DNA from: PFJX01 sp040751755
GTDB taxonomy: Bacteria; Pseudomonadota; Gammaproteobacteria; Burkholderiales; Thiobacillaceae
DNA length: 64,000 bases
NCBI GenBank assembly: GCA_040751755.1
Contig: JBFMHC010000009.1
Location: 98,578-162,577, forward strand
Direction of reading: 5' to 3'
The notes beneath the pieces were generated by a model. It saw only the letters and a program-made list of their open reading frames with translations, had not been told where the DNA came from and did no database searches. This document shows positions 52,268 through 64,000 of the stretch, piece after piece. A program made the translations under genes and the position numbers. The stretch's first letter is position 1. Each line of letters opens with the position of its first letter.

Positions 52268-53315
52268 AAACGTCGCCCAGTCCTACGGCACCAAGCAGGT
52301 GCTGAAGGGCGTGAACCTGCAACTCAAGGCCGGCCAGATCGGCTGCCTGCTCGGCCCCTCCGGCTGCGGCAAGACCACCGCGCTGCGCCTGATCGCCGGC
52401 TTCGAGCGCCTGCGCGAGGGCACCATCTTCCTCGACGGCGAGACGGTGGCCGGCGCCGGCGCGCACCTGCCGCCGGAGCGCCGCCGCGTCGGCCTGGTGT
52501 TCCAGGACTTCGCCCTGTTCCCGCACCTCGACGTCGCCGCCAACGTCGGCTTCGGCCTGCGCCACCTGAAGGGGGCGGACCTGCGCCAGCGCGTGCGCGA
52601 GATGCTCGACCTGGTGGGCCTGGCCGGCGAGGCGGGCGCCTTCCCGCACCAGCTCTCCGGCGGCCAGCAGCAGCGCGTCGCCCTGGCGCGCGCCCTGGCG
52701 CCGCGCCCGCGCCTGCTGCTGCTCGACGAGCCGTTCTCCAGCCTGGACGTGGAGCTGCGCGAGAAGCTGTCGCTGGAGGTGCGCGACATCCTCAACCAGG
52801 AGGGCATCACCGCCCTCTTGGTGACGCACGACCAGCACGAGGCCTTCGCCATGGCCGACCGCGTCGGCATCATGAACCAGGGCGTGATCCAGCAGTGGGA
52901 CACGCCCTACAACCTCTATCACCAGCCGGCCAACCGCTTCGTCGCCGACTTCGTCGGCCAGGGCGTGCTATTGCCGGGCAAGGTGATCAACAGCCGCCAG
53001 GTGGAGATCGAGCTGGGCGTGCTGGAGGGCCGCATCCCCGGCGAGTGCGACGCCGAAGGCGGCTGCGCGAAATGCGACAAGGGCTGCATGGTCGACGTGC
53101 TGATCCGCCCGGACGACATCCTGCACGACGACGCCAGCCCCCTGCTGGCGACCGTGGAGCGCAAGGCCTTCCGCGGCGCCGAGTTCCTCTACACCCTGCG
53201 CCTGCCTCAGGGCGGACGGGTGCAGGTGCTGGTGCCCTCGCACCACAACCACGCCATCGGCGAAGGCATCGGCATCCGCCTCGACGTCGACCACGTGGTG
53301 GCGTTCCGCAGGTAG
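52254..53315 (+). CDS. fbpC: ferric iron ABC transporter ATPase with C-terminal cysteine cluster
   Basis: 353-residue ATPase driving Fe(III) import. Walker A GPSGCGKTT, signature LSGGQQQR, Walker B LLLLDEPFSS, and H-loop LVTHDQHE. The TOBE-like C-terminal domain carries four clustered cysteines, C265-x5-C271-x2-C274-x3-C278 (coding near 53046), not usual in this family. They may bind metal and regulate the pump. Operon ends here; a long hairpin follows. Confidence 0.94.
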   Translation: MLILENVAQSYGTKQVLKGVNLQLKAGQIGCLLGPSGCGKTTALRLIAGFERLREGTIFLDGETVAGAGAHLPPERRRVGLVFQDFALFPHLDVAANVGFGLRHLKGADLRQRVREMLDLVGLAGEAGAFPHQLSGGQQQRVALARALAPRPRLLLLDEPFSSLDVELREKLSLEVRDILNQEGITALLVTHDQHEAFAMADRVGIMNQGVIQQWDTPYNLYHQPANRFVADFVGQGVLLPGKVINSRQVEIELGVLEGRIPGECDAEGGCAKCDKGCMVDVLIRPDDILHDDASPLLATVERKAFRGAEFLYTLRLPQGGRVQVLVPSHHNHAIGEGIGIRLDVDHVVAFRR

Positions 53316-53357
53316 GTCCTGCTCCCAGGAAAACGAAGGGCCGCCCCAGGTTTTCCT

Positions 53358-53398
53358 GCCCCCCGGGGGCGGGCTGTGCGCAGCCCGGCCCCGGGGGC
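53358..53398. terminator. long hairpin between fbpC and the hybrid kinase
   Basis: 18-19-base arms (53358-53376 and 53381-53398) with a TGCG loop and one bulge and one mismatch. All G/C. It lies between convergent genes and could end both transcripts, although no T-run is present. Confidence 0.55.
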
Positions 53399-53400
53399 TC

Positions 53401-57453
<4,053 letters not shown>

Positions 57454-57530
57454 GAATTCGGCATCCCGGCGGCGGGCGCGACCTCACGCATCGACACGGC
57501 GGTCCACCGATCCAGGTGTACCCCGTAGCC

Positions 57531-57638
57531 TGTGGACAAGTCCCACGTCTGGCGCGCCACGAGCCGTGTGCGCGAGTCTGCGGCATGGTCCCGCCTGTAG
57601 ACAACCCTGTGGATAGGTTGTGCATCGCCTGTGCACAA
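57531..57638. promoter_or_regulatory. cluster of DnaA-box-like nonamers upstream of nrdA
   Basis: Four nonamers close to TGTGGATAA lie in one orientation: TGTGGACAA (57531-57539), TGTAGACAA (57596-57604), TGTGGATAG (57608-57616) and TGTGCACAA (57630-57638). DnaA control of nrd operons is known from E. coli. This is a control site rather than an origin, since dnaA and dnaN are not nearby. Confidence 0.6.
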
Positions 57639-57647
57639 AAAAAGCCG

Positions 57648-57675
57648 TTGACGGGCGAGGATCGCACACTAGAAT
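57648..57675 (+). promoter_or_regulatory. promoter of nrdA
   Basis: TTGACG (57648-57653), 16-base spacer, TAGAAT (57670-57675). The -10 lies within the first NrdR box. The leader to ATG 57775 is about 93 bases. Confidence 0.75.
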
Positions 57676-57712
57676 TAGCGCTCAACATGGATGGCAGACA
57701 CTATATTTAGCG
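57666..57712. promoter_or_regulatory. tandem NrdR boxes
   Basis: ACACTAGAATTAGCG (57666-57680) and ACACTATATTTAGCG (57698-57712) start 32 bases apart, three helical turns, the usual NrdR spacing. The first covers the -10 of the nrdA promoter, consistent with repression when dNTP is high. Confidence 0.85.
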
Positions 57713-57774
57713 TTTGCTAATAAACCACCGAAAGCCCGAAAAACAGGGCGATCCCTCATCCAGGAGACGCAACG

Positions 57775-60702
57775 ATGCAGATTCCCGCCGAGATTCAGCC
57801 CGCCAGCCCCGCTGTTTCCATGCCCGGCCTCGCCGATCCCGCCGCAACCGGTTTCACCTCCACCCCCGCTGCCGCCGCCGACCTCTCCGGCCACAAGCTG
57901 ATCCGCCGCAACGGCGCCGTGGTGGCCTTCGAGCCCAACAAGATCGCCGTCGCCCTGTCCAAGGCCTTCATCGCCGTGCACGGCGGCCAGGCCGCCGGCT
58001 CCGCGCGCATCCGCGAGACCGTCGAGGCCCTGACCCGCTCCGTGGTGGACAACCTGCTGCGCCGCAAGCCGGCCGGCGGCACCTGCCACATCGAAGACGT
58101 GCAGGACCAGGTGGAACTGGCGCTGATGCGCTCCGGCGAGCATGAAGTCGCCCGCGCCTACGTGCTGTACCGCGAGCGCCGCGCCGAGGAACGCGCCAAG
58201 CAGAAGCAGCAGCAGGTCCAGGACCACGCCCTGTTCTGCACCGAGGACGGCGTGAAGAAGCCGCTCGACCTGGAGGCCCTGGCCGCCCTGGTCACCGCCG
58301 CCTGCGAGGGCCTGCCGGAGACCAACCCGCAGGCCATCCTGCAGGCCACGGTGCGCGACATCTACGACGGCGTGCCCATGGAGGAGGTGCGCAAGTCGCT
58401 GATCCTGTCCGCCCGCTCCATGATCGAAAAGGACCCGGACTACACCTACGTCACCGCCCGCCTGCTGCTCAACGGCATCCGCAAGGAGGTGCTGGGCGAG
58501 GAGGTATCGCAGGCCGAGATGGCGACCCGCTACGCCGAGTACTTCCCGCAGTTCATCAAGGAAGGCGTGGAGGCGGAACTGCTGGACGAGCGCCTGCTGC
58601 AGTTCGACCTGCCGCGCCTGGCCGCCGTGCTCGACGCCAAGCGCGACAACCAGTTCCAGTACCTGGGCCTGCAGACCCTGTACGACCGCTACTTCCTGCA
58701 CATCCAGGAGCGCCGCATCGAGCTGCCGCAGGCCTTCTTCATGCGCGTGGCGATGGGCCTGTCGCTCAACGAGATCGACCGCGAGGCGCGCGCCATCGAG
58801 TTCTACGACGTGCTCTCCAGCTTCGACTACATGAGCAGCACGCCCACCCTGTTCAACTCCGGCACGCGCCACAGCCAGCTCTCCAGCTGCTACCTCACCA
58901 CCATCCCGGACGACCTGGACGGCATCTACCAGGGCATCAAGGAGAACGCCCTGCTGCAGAAGTACGCCGGCGGCATCGGCAACGACTGGACCCGCGTGCG
59001 TTCGCTGGGCGCCTACATCAAGGGCACCAACGGCAAGAGCCAGGGCGTGGTGCCCTTCCTCAAGGTGGCCAACGACACCGCCGTGGCGGTGAACCAGGGC
59101 GGCAAGCGCAAGGGCGCGGTGTGCGCCTTCCTGGAGACCTGGCACATGGACATCGAGGAGTTCCTGGAGCTGCGCAAGAACACCGGCGACGACCGCCGCC
59201 GCACGCACGACATGAACACCGCCAACTGGGTGCCTGACCTGTTCATGAAGCGCGTCATGGAGAACGCCGAGTGGACCCTGTTCTCCCCCTCCGACGTGCC
59301 CGACCTGCACGACAAGTACGGCAAGGACTTCGAGGCCGCCTACCTGGCCTACGAGGACAAGGCCGCGCGCGGCGAGCTGAAGAACCACAAGAAGGTCGCC
59401 GCCGTGGGCCTGTGGCGCAAGATGCTCTCCATGCTGTTCGAGACCGGCCATCCCTGGATCACCTTCAAGGATGCCTGCAACGTGCGCTACACCAACCAGC
59501 ACGTCGGCATCGTCCACTCCAGCAACCTGTGCACCGAGATCACCCTGCACACCAACGACAACGAGATCGCGGTGTGCAACCTGGGCTCGGTGAACCTGGT
59601 GAACCACCTGAAGGACGGCGGCCTGGACATGGAGAAGCTGCACCGCACCGTGCACACCGCCATGCGCATGCTCGACAACGTCATCGACATCAACTTCTAC
59701 AACGTGCACAAGGCGCGCAACTCCAACCTCAAGCACCGCCCGGTGGGCCTGGGCGTGATGGGCTTCCAGGACGCCCTGCACAAGCTGCGCATCCCCTACG
59801 CCAGCGGCGAGGCCGTGGAATTCGCCGACCGCGCCATGGAGGCCGTGGCCTACAACGCCTACTGGGCCTCCACCGACCTCGCCGAGGAGCGCGGCCGCTA
59901 CTCCAGCTTCAACGGCTCGCTGTGGAGCAAGGGCATCCTGCCGCAGGACTCGCTCAAGCTGCTGGCCGAGGAGCGCGGCGGCTACCTGGAGGCCGACCTG
60001 ACCGAACGCCTGGACTGGGCCGCCCTGCGCAGCCGCATCATGAGCGTGGGCATGCGCAACTCCAACTGCCTGGCCATCGCCCCCACCGCCACCATCGCCA
60101 ACATCGTCGGCGTGTCGGCGAGCATCGAGCCCACCTATCAGAACCTGTTCGTCAAATCCAACCTGTCGGGCGAGTTCACCGTGGTCAACCAGTACCTGGT
60201 GCGCGACCTCAAGGCCATGAACCTGTGGGACGAGGTGATGGTGGGCGACATCAAGTATTTCGACGGCTCGCTCGCCAAGATCGACCGCGTGCCGCATGAA
60301 CTGCGCAGCCTCTACGCCACCGCCTTCGAGGTCGACCCGGTGTGGCTGATCGAGGCCGGCAGCCGCCGCCAGAAGTGGATCGACCAGGCGCAGAGCCTCA
60401 ACCTCTACTTCCACGGCGCCACCGGCAAGAAGCTGGACGAGACCTACAAGCTCGCCTGGCTGCGCGGCCTGAAGACCACCTACTACCTGCGCGCCCTGGG
60501 CGCCACCCACGCCGAGAAGTCCACCGGCAAGGGCGGCGAGCTCAACGCCGTGTCAGCCAGCGGCGGCAGCGGCAGCTTCGCCACCAACATGACCTCCAGC
60601 CCGGCCGCCGCGCCGGTCCTGCCGGAGCCCGAGGTGGTCGGCAAGGCGTGCACCCTGCGCCCCGGCGACCCCGGCTTCGAGGAGTGCGAGGCCTGCCAGT
60701 AA
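57775..60702 (+). CDS. nrdA: ribonucleoside-diphosphate reductase, alpha subunit
   Basis: 975-residue class I reductase large subunit. N-terminal ATP-cone (about 40-130) is followed by the barrel with SSCYLTT, NLCTEI, CNLGSVNL and the thiyl/tyrosyl path; the C-terminal tail ends EECEACQ, the shuttle cysteines. An N-terminal Ala/Pro-rich extension of about 35 residues precedes the cone. ATG follows AGGAG. Under NrdR and DnaA-box control. nrdB follows after an HDOD gene. Confidence 0.96.
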   Translation: MQIPAEIQPASPAVSMPGLADPAATGFTSTPAAAADLSGHKLIRRNGAVVAFEPNKIAVALSKAFIAVHGGQAAGSARIRETVEALTRSVVDNLLRRKPAGGTCHIEDVQDQVELALMRSGEHEVARAYVLYRERRAEERAKQKQQQVQDHALFCTEDGVKKPLDLEALAALVTAACEGLPETNPQAILQATVRDIYDGVPMEEVRKSLILSARSMIEKDPDYTYVTARLLLNGIRKEVLGEEVSQAEMATRYAEYFPQFIKEGVEAELLDERLLQFDLPRLAAVLDAKRDNQFQYLGLQTLYDRYFLHIQERRIELPQAFFMRVAMGLSLNEIDREARAIEFYDVLSSFDYMSSTPTLFNSGTRHSQLSSCYLTTIPDDLDGIYQGIKENALLQKYAGGIGNDWTRVRSLGAYIKGTNGKSQGVVPFLKVANDTAVAVNQGGKRKGAVCAFLETWHMDIEEFLELRKNTGDDRRRTHDMNTANWVPDLFMKRVMENAEWTLFSPSDVPDLHDKYGKDFEAAYLAYEDKAARGELKNHKKVAAVGLWRKMLSMLFETGHPWITFKDACNVRYTNQHVGIVHSSNLCTEITLHTNDNEIAVCNLGSVNLVNHLKDGGLDMEKLHRTVHTAMRMLDNVIDINFYNVHKARNSNLKHRPVGLGVMGFQDALHKLRIPYASGEAVEFADRAMEAVAYNAYWASTDLAEERGRYSSFNGSLWSKGILPQDSLKLLAEERGGYLEADLTERLDWAALRSRIMSVGMRNSNCLAIAPTATIANIVGVSASIEPTYQNLFVKSNLSGEFTVVNQYLVRDLKAMNLWDEVMVGDIKYFDGSLAKIDRVPHELRSLYATAFEVDPVWLIEAGSRRQKWIDQAQSLNLYFHGATGKKLDETYKLAWLRGLKTTYYLRALGATHAEKSTGKGGELNAVSASGGSGSFATNMTSSPAAAPVLPEPEVVGKACTLRPGDPGFEECEACQ

Positions 60703-60729
60703 ACGGCGACCCCAGAGGGAGCGCATGGC

Positions 60730-61605
60730 ATGACGCCCGAGTCGCTGGCCGCGGAGGTCTCCAGCCTCTTCACCCTGCCGGAGCTGGCGCTGCGCGCCTG
60801 CGCGGTAATGGACGCCCCCGCCGCCACCGCGCACGACCTGATCGAGGTGATCGAGCTGGACGCCAACCTGGCGGCGCGCGTGCTGAGGCTGGCCAACTCC
60901 GCGCTGTACGGCCAGCGCGGGCGGGTCGACACGCTCTCGCAGGCGATCGCCCTGATCGGCCACAAGGCGGTGCGCGACCTGGTGCTCGCCACCTCGGCGG
61001 CGCGCGCCTTCCACGACATCCCCGCGGAGTTCGTGGACATGGACACCTTCTGGGACAACAGCACAACCTGCGCGGTGTTCGCCCGCCTGACCGCGCACTA
61101 CCTGCGCATGAGGGACGCCGAGACCCTGTTCCTCGCCGGTCTGCTGCACAGCGTCGGCCGCCTGGTGTTCTACGCGCGCCGGCCCGCCGAATACCGCGAG
61201 GTGCTGCGCCTGACCCAGGACGAGGGCCTGGACCTGAACGCGGGCGAGCGCAAGGTGTTCGGCTTCGACCACAGCGCCCTCGGCGCCGCCCTGCTGCAGG
61301 GCTGGCAACTGCCGGAGCGTCTGCACACCGCGGTGCGCTGCCAGCTCGACCCGACCGCCGCGCCGGCCGACTACGCGCGCGACGTCGCGGTCGTCCATCT
61401 GGCCGCCGCGCAGGCCTCGAACATCGCCCCCTGCCTCAAGACCCGCCAGGAGCCGACCCAATTCATCCCTGACAGCGCGGCGCTGCGCAGCATGCAATGG
61501 CTGGAGCTCACGCCCGCCGCGCTCCAAGAAATCCGCCTCGAAACCCTGGCCGCCAGCCTGGAGGTGATCGAGATCATCAACCCTGGCACCAGCATCATCT
61601 ACTGA
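60730..61605 (+). CDS. HDOD domain signalling protein between nrdA and nrdB
   Basis: 291-residue cytoplasmic protein of the HDOD family (LARLLHS... seen as LFLAGLLHSVGRLVFY), related to HD hydrolases but with changed catalytic residues. Motifs: LDANLAARVLRLANSALY, ALIGHKAVRDLVLATS, HSALGAALLQGWQLP. Common in signalling; no partner visible. The AGGGAGCG upstream gives good start spacing. It is 27 bases after nrdA and 26 before nrdB, so it is co-transcribed with dNTP synthesis genes. Confidence 0.88.
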   Translation: MTPESLAAEVSSLFTLPELALRACAVMDAPAATAHDLIEVIELDANLAARVLRLANSALYGQRGRVDTLSQAIALIGHKAVRDLVLATSAARAFHDIPAEFVDMDTFWDNSTTCAVFARLTAHYLRMRDAETLFLAGLLHSVGRLVFYARRPAEYREVLRLTQDEGLDLNAGERKVFGFDHSALGAALLQGWQLPERLHTAVRCQLDPTAAPADYARDVAVVHLAAAQASNIAPCLKTRQEPTQFIPDSAALRSMQWLELTPAALQEIRLETLAASLEVIEIINPGTSIIY

Positions 61606-61631
61606 ACACCCCCACGGAGGAGACGACCCCC

Positions 61632-62837
61632 ATGCTCAGCTTCGAAGACGACATCACCCCGCCCGCCCGCCCCATGGCCCCCGCCCCCGCGATGCCCCCC
61701 ATCCCGCATCTGCAACCCGGCAACCTGGGCCTGAACTTCGCCGGCGGCGGCGTCGCCGAACCGCAATGGGACACCCCCAAGCCCGCCATGCCGCAGCAGG
61801 CCGAGGCCAGCCAGAAACACCGCCGCGTGCGCCTGGAGGACAAGCGCATCATCAACGCCACCGCCGACGTCAACCAGCTCGTCCCCTTCAAGTACAAGTG
61901 GGCCTGGGAGAAGTACATCGCCGCCTGCGCCAACCACTGGATGCCGCAGGAGATCAACATGAACCGCGACATCGCCACCTGGAAGGACCCCAACGGCCTC
62001 ACCGAGGACGAGCGGCTCATCATCAAGCGCAACCTCGGCTTCTTCGTCACCGCCGACAGCCTCGCCGCCAACAACATCGTGCTCGGCACCTACCGCCAGA
62101 TCACCGCCCCCGAGTGCCGCCAGTACCTGCTGCGCCAGGCCTTCGAGGAGGCCATCCACACCCACGCCTACCAGTACATCGTCGAGAGCCTGGGCCTGGA
62201 CGAGGGCGAGGTGTTCAACGCCTACCACGAGGTGAGCAGCATCCGCGCCAAGGACGAGTTCCTGCTGCCCTTCATCGACGTGCTCTCCGACCCCAACTTC
62301 AAGACCGGCACCCTGGAGAGCGACCAGGCCTTCCTCAAGAGCCTGATCGCCTTCGCCTGCATCATGGAAGGCCTGTTCTTCTACGTCGGCTTCGTGCAGA
62401 TCCTCGCCATGGGCCGCCAGAACAAGATGACCGGCGCCGCCGAGCAGTACCAGTACATCCTGCGCGACGAGTCCATGCACTGCAATTTCGGCATCGACAT
62501 GATCAACCAGATCAAGCTGGAAGAGCCCTACCTGTGGACCAGCGAGTTCAAGGCCGAGCTGAAGACCATGTTCATGAAGGCCGTGGAACTGGAATACCAG
62601 TACGCCGAAGACACCATGCCGCGCGGCGTGCTCGGCCTCAACGCCCCCATGTTCAAGGAATACCTGCGCTTCATCGCCAACCGCCGCGCCACCCAGATCG
62701 GCCTGGACGAACTCTTCCCCGGCGCCAACAACCCCTTCCCCTGGATGGCCGAGATGATCGACCTGAAGAAGGAGAAGAACTTCTTCGAGACCCGCGTCAT
62801 CGAGTACCAGACCGGCGGCGCGCTGGCCTGGGACTGA
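61632..62837 (+). CDS. nrdB: ribonucleoside-diphosphate reductase, beta subunit
   Basis: 401-residue radical-bearing small subunit. Iron ligands and radical Tyr fit: TADSLAANN (Asp), FEEAIHTHAYQYI (Glu, His and the Tyr radical four residues later), and the later ESMHCNF pair (Glu, His). A Pro/Ala-rich N-terminal extension of about 60 residues precedes the core. GGAGGAG (61617-61623) sets ATG 61632; a longer upstream frame overlaps the HDOD gene. Class Ia-type by the Tyr. Confidence 0.95.
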   Translation: MLSFEDDITPPARPMAPAPAMPPIPHLQPGNLGLNFAGGGVAEPQWDTPKPAMPQQAEASQKHRRVRLEDKRIINATADVNQLVPFKYKWAWEKYIAACANHWMPQEINMNRDIATWKDPNGLTEDERLIIKRNLGFFVTADSLAANNIVLGTYRQITAPECRQYLLRQAFEEAIHTHAYQYIVESLGLDEGEVFNAYHEVSSIRAKDEFLLPFIDVLSDPNFKTGTLESDQAFLKSLIAFACIMEGLFFYVGFVQILAMGRQNKMTGAAEQYQYILRDESMHCNFGIDMINQIKLEEPYLWTSEFKAELKTMFMKAVELEYQYAEDTMPRGVLGLNAPMFKEYLRFIANRRATQIGLDELFPGANNPFPWMAEMIDLKKEKNFFETRVIEYQTGGALAWD

Positions 62838-62846
62838 CCATCTCCT

Positions 62847-62872
62847 CCCCTTCCCCGCGAGCGGGGGAGGGG
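62847..62872. repeat. GC-rich palindrome after nrdB
   Basis: CCCCTTCCCCGC (62847-62858) and GCGGGGGAGGGG (62861-62872) form a stem with a two- to four-base loop and one wobble. Probably a terminator-like or REP-type element. It resembles the GC tract at 23584-23626. Confidence 0.45.
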
Positions 62873-62944
62873 CCAGGGGAAAGGGTCAGGAAGATGGACA
62901 TACAGCGGTAAATACCAAGGCAGCACCCACCACGGAGGTCATTG

Positions 62945-63109
62945 ATGCGTACCCTGCAAGCCCACGAAGCCAAAGCCCGTTTCGCCACCTATCTCGCGAA
63001 GCTCAAGGCCAGCAAAGTGGCCGAGGCTGCCTACGACAAGGACATGGAACAGGTGGTTGCCACCTCCATCCGGTATCGACGGGCGGCTGGTCAGGAACAG
63101 CGGGTCTGA
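62945..63109 (+). CDS. short ORF resembling the start of a Phd-type antitoxin, probably decayed
   Basis: 54 codons (MRTLQAHEAKARFATYLA...). The first 15 residues match the opening of Phd/YefM antitoxins, but the rest (KASKVAEAAYDKDMEQ) does not, and no toxin gene follows. It has AGGTC only weakly upstream. Probably a remnant of a toxin-antitoxin locus next to hicAB. Confidence 0.4.
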   Translation: MRTLQAHEAKARFATYLAKLKASKVAEAAYDKDMEQVVATSIRYRRAAGQEQRV

Positions 63110-63208
63110 CCACCTGGACCGGGCCATAGAGTCCGGCCATGACATGAACAAATACGAGGGAGGAGGGGCATTCACAGGCCGTTGAATGCGCCACTATTAA
63201 TTAGTACC

Positions 63209-63463
63209 ATGAAACAGAAACACCGCCGCACCCTGGAGGCCATCTACGCACGGCCAACGCCCGCCAACATCCAGTGGCGGGACATCCAGGCCCTGTTCGT
63301 GGAACTCGGCGCCGAGATCTGCGAACGGGAAGGCTCCCGGGTCGGCGTGTTTCTGTTCGGCGAGGTACGGGTATTCCACCGCCCCCACCCCAGCCCGGAC
63401 ACGGACAAGGGCGCGGTGGCCAGCATCCGACGCTGGCTGGAAATGCACGGAGTAACGCCATGA
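63209..63463 (+). CDS. hicA: HicA-type mRNA interferase toxin
   Basis: 84-residue toxin of the HicAB system. The dsRBD-like fold is visible with IQWRDIQALFVELGAEI, GSRVGVFLFG and VFHRPHPSPDTDKGAV; in this subtype the GSH of classical HicA reads GSR. The ATG at 63209 is preferred; ATG 63182 is longer and lacks a ribosome site. Overlaps hicB (63460-63463). Confidence 0.85.
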   Translation: MKQKHRRTLEAIYARPTPANIQWRDIQALFVELGAEICEREGSRVGVFLFGEVRVFHRPHPSPDTDKGAVASIRRWLEMHGVTP

Positions 63464-63780
63464 ACGTCATGGAGATCAACGGCTACAAGGCGGTCATCGC
63501 CTATGACCCGGACATCAACCTGTTCCGGGGGGAATTCATCGAGCTCAACGGCGGCGCGGACTTCTATGGCGCCGACGTGGACACCCTGCGCAAGGAGGGC
63601 GAGACCTCGCTGCGGGTGTTCCTGGAGATGTGCCGGGAGAAAGGCATCGAACCGCGCCGCAGCTTCTCCGGGAAGTTCAACGTGCGCATCCCGCCGGAAT
63701 TGCATGCCAAGTTGGCGCTGGAAGCGGCCTCAGAGGGAAAAAGCCTGAATGCGGTGGTGGCGGAGAAGCTGGCGGCGTGA
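63460..63780 (+). CDS. hicB: HicB-type antitoxin
   Basis: 106-residue antitoxin. N-terminal HicB fold (YKAVIAYDPDINLFRGEF, EGETSLRVFLEMCREKG) is followed by a ribbon-helix-helix DNA-binding tail (KFNVRIPPELHAKLALEAA, SLNAVVAEKL). It should neutralise HicA and autorepress. Complete. An insertion-sequence edge begins 100 bases downstream. Confidence 0.93.
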   Translation: MNVMEINGYKAVIAYDPDINLFRGEFIELNGGADFYGADVDTLRKEGETSLRVFLEMCREKGIEPRRSFSGKFNVRIPPELHAKLALEAASEGKSLNAVVAEKLAA

Positions 63781-63875
63781 ACCCAAAAGAAATCGAGCCT
63801 GACCCTTTTAATTCGGCGCATGACCTTCCGGTTCGAAGGCCAGGATGCGGAGCTGGTTGATTATCAGGACTACCA

Positions 63876-63890
63876 CTAGGGAACCTCTGC
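63876..63890. mobile_element. probable IS5-type insertion-sequence end
   Basis: CTAG (63876-63879), the type of four-base target used by IS5-family elements, directly precedes GGAACCTCTGC (63880-63890), a plausible terminal repeat. A minus-strand reading frame starts two bases further in. The element continues out of the window, so the other end cannot be seen. Confidence 0.45.
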
Positions 63891-63891
63891 A

Positions 63892-64000
63892 CTACCCCGC
63901 CCACTCGTTCGTGGCGACGAGTTCAGGGTCAATATCGTTTCGTAGGATGGGATCGAAACAGATGCTGAACGGTTCTTGGGCTCCAGCAAGCCCCTTCGTG
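63892..64000 (-). CDS. C-terminal end of a putative transposase (partial)
   Basis: The minus-strand frame entering from the right edge ends in TAG at 63892 after at least 35 residues (TKGLAGAQEPFSICFD, then DPELVATNEWAG). The stop lies just inside the presumed terminal repeat, as in IS5-type elements. The protein is cut by the window edge and too short to name the family. Confidence 0.35.
   Translation of the reverse strand, partial: TKGLAGAQEPFSICFDPILRNDIDPELVATNEWAG

Noticed and set aside
57531..57712. Replication origin
   Set aside because: DnaA-like nonamers are present but there is no dnaA/dnaN pair or long AT-rich unwinding region; location before nrdA and NrdR boxes fits gene control.
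57682..60510. A 942-codon minus-strand frame opposite nrdA
   Set aside because: Same GC-driven shadow; low-complexity Val/His/Gly protein, while the plus strand encodes complete NrdA.

Overview
The window is a high-G+C chromosomal segment whose gene content points to a betaproteobacterial sulfur oxidiser of the Thiobacillus/Hydrogenophilales/Sulfuricella type (inference). The signs are flavocytochrome c sulfide dehydrogenase, periplasmic DsrE-like proteins, PEP-CTERM/exosortase genes, dTDP-rhamnose synthesis and a betaproteobacterial style of Fur box. No rRNA, tRNA, CRISPR array or prophage was seen. Most of the window looks like stable chromosome; only the last ~1 kb (hicAB and a probable insertion-sequence edge) looks mobile.

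Layout. 157-3602: sulfide dehydrogenase operon (fccAB, a ten-helix membrane protein, a small secreted protein). 3756-6047: two response regulators, one with an HD-GYP c-di-GMP phosphodiesterase domain. 6122-10670: a proline-rich secreted protein with a SoxK-like helical region, clpB behind a heat-shock-type promoter, and a PEP-CTERM protein. 10675-16562: a four-gene leftward operon that looks like an unnamed c-di-GMP-controlled exopolysaccharide synthase/secretion system. 16637-18485: nadC and a secreted endonuclease I. 18554-26599: a leftward run of galE, rfbBACD, manC, a small gene, exosortase H and its partner, and a PEP-CTERM protein. 26707-30515: a transglutaminase-like TPR protein and purU.

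30603-33213 holds the most striking regulatory unit. An ECF sigma factor is co-transcribed with a membrane anti-sigma factor whose outer domain is DsrE-like, and it diverges from two secreted DsrE-like proteins. Three promoters (sigma operon and both dsrE-like genes) share GGAATAA-N14/15-CGTCTTA (counted from the 7-base core), so this is very probably a self-contained regulon. The fused DsrE domain may let the anti-sigma factor sense sulfur species or its own regulon products.

33334-40568: phosphate-type porin, oxyR, cfa, a ZIP metal transporter, degQ and a His/Lys-rich small secreted protein. 40619-42608: a QseBC-like two-component system; CTTAA direct repeats between degQ and the small protein are a likely target. 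42722-53315: an iron region with a DUF1513 protein, two imelysin-type proteins, a di-haem oxidoreductase, two hemP genes, a porin, and fbpABC, arranged around a divergent Fur box. 53401-57453: a large multi-PAS hybrid histidine kinase. 57531-62837: nrdA, an HDOD gene and nrdB behind DnaA-box-like sites and tandem NrdR boxes. 62945-64000: decayed small gene, hicAB and a probable IS5-type insertion edge.

All functions are assigned by reading the translated sequence; nothing was searched against a database.
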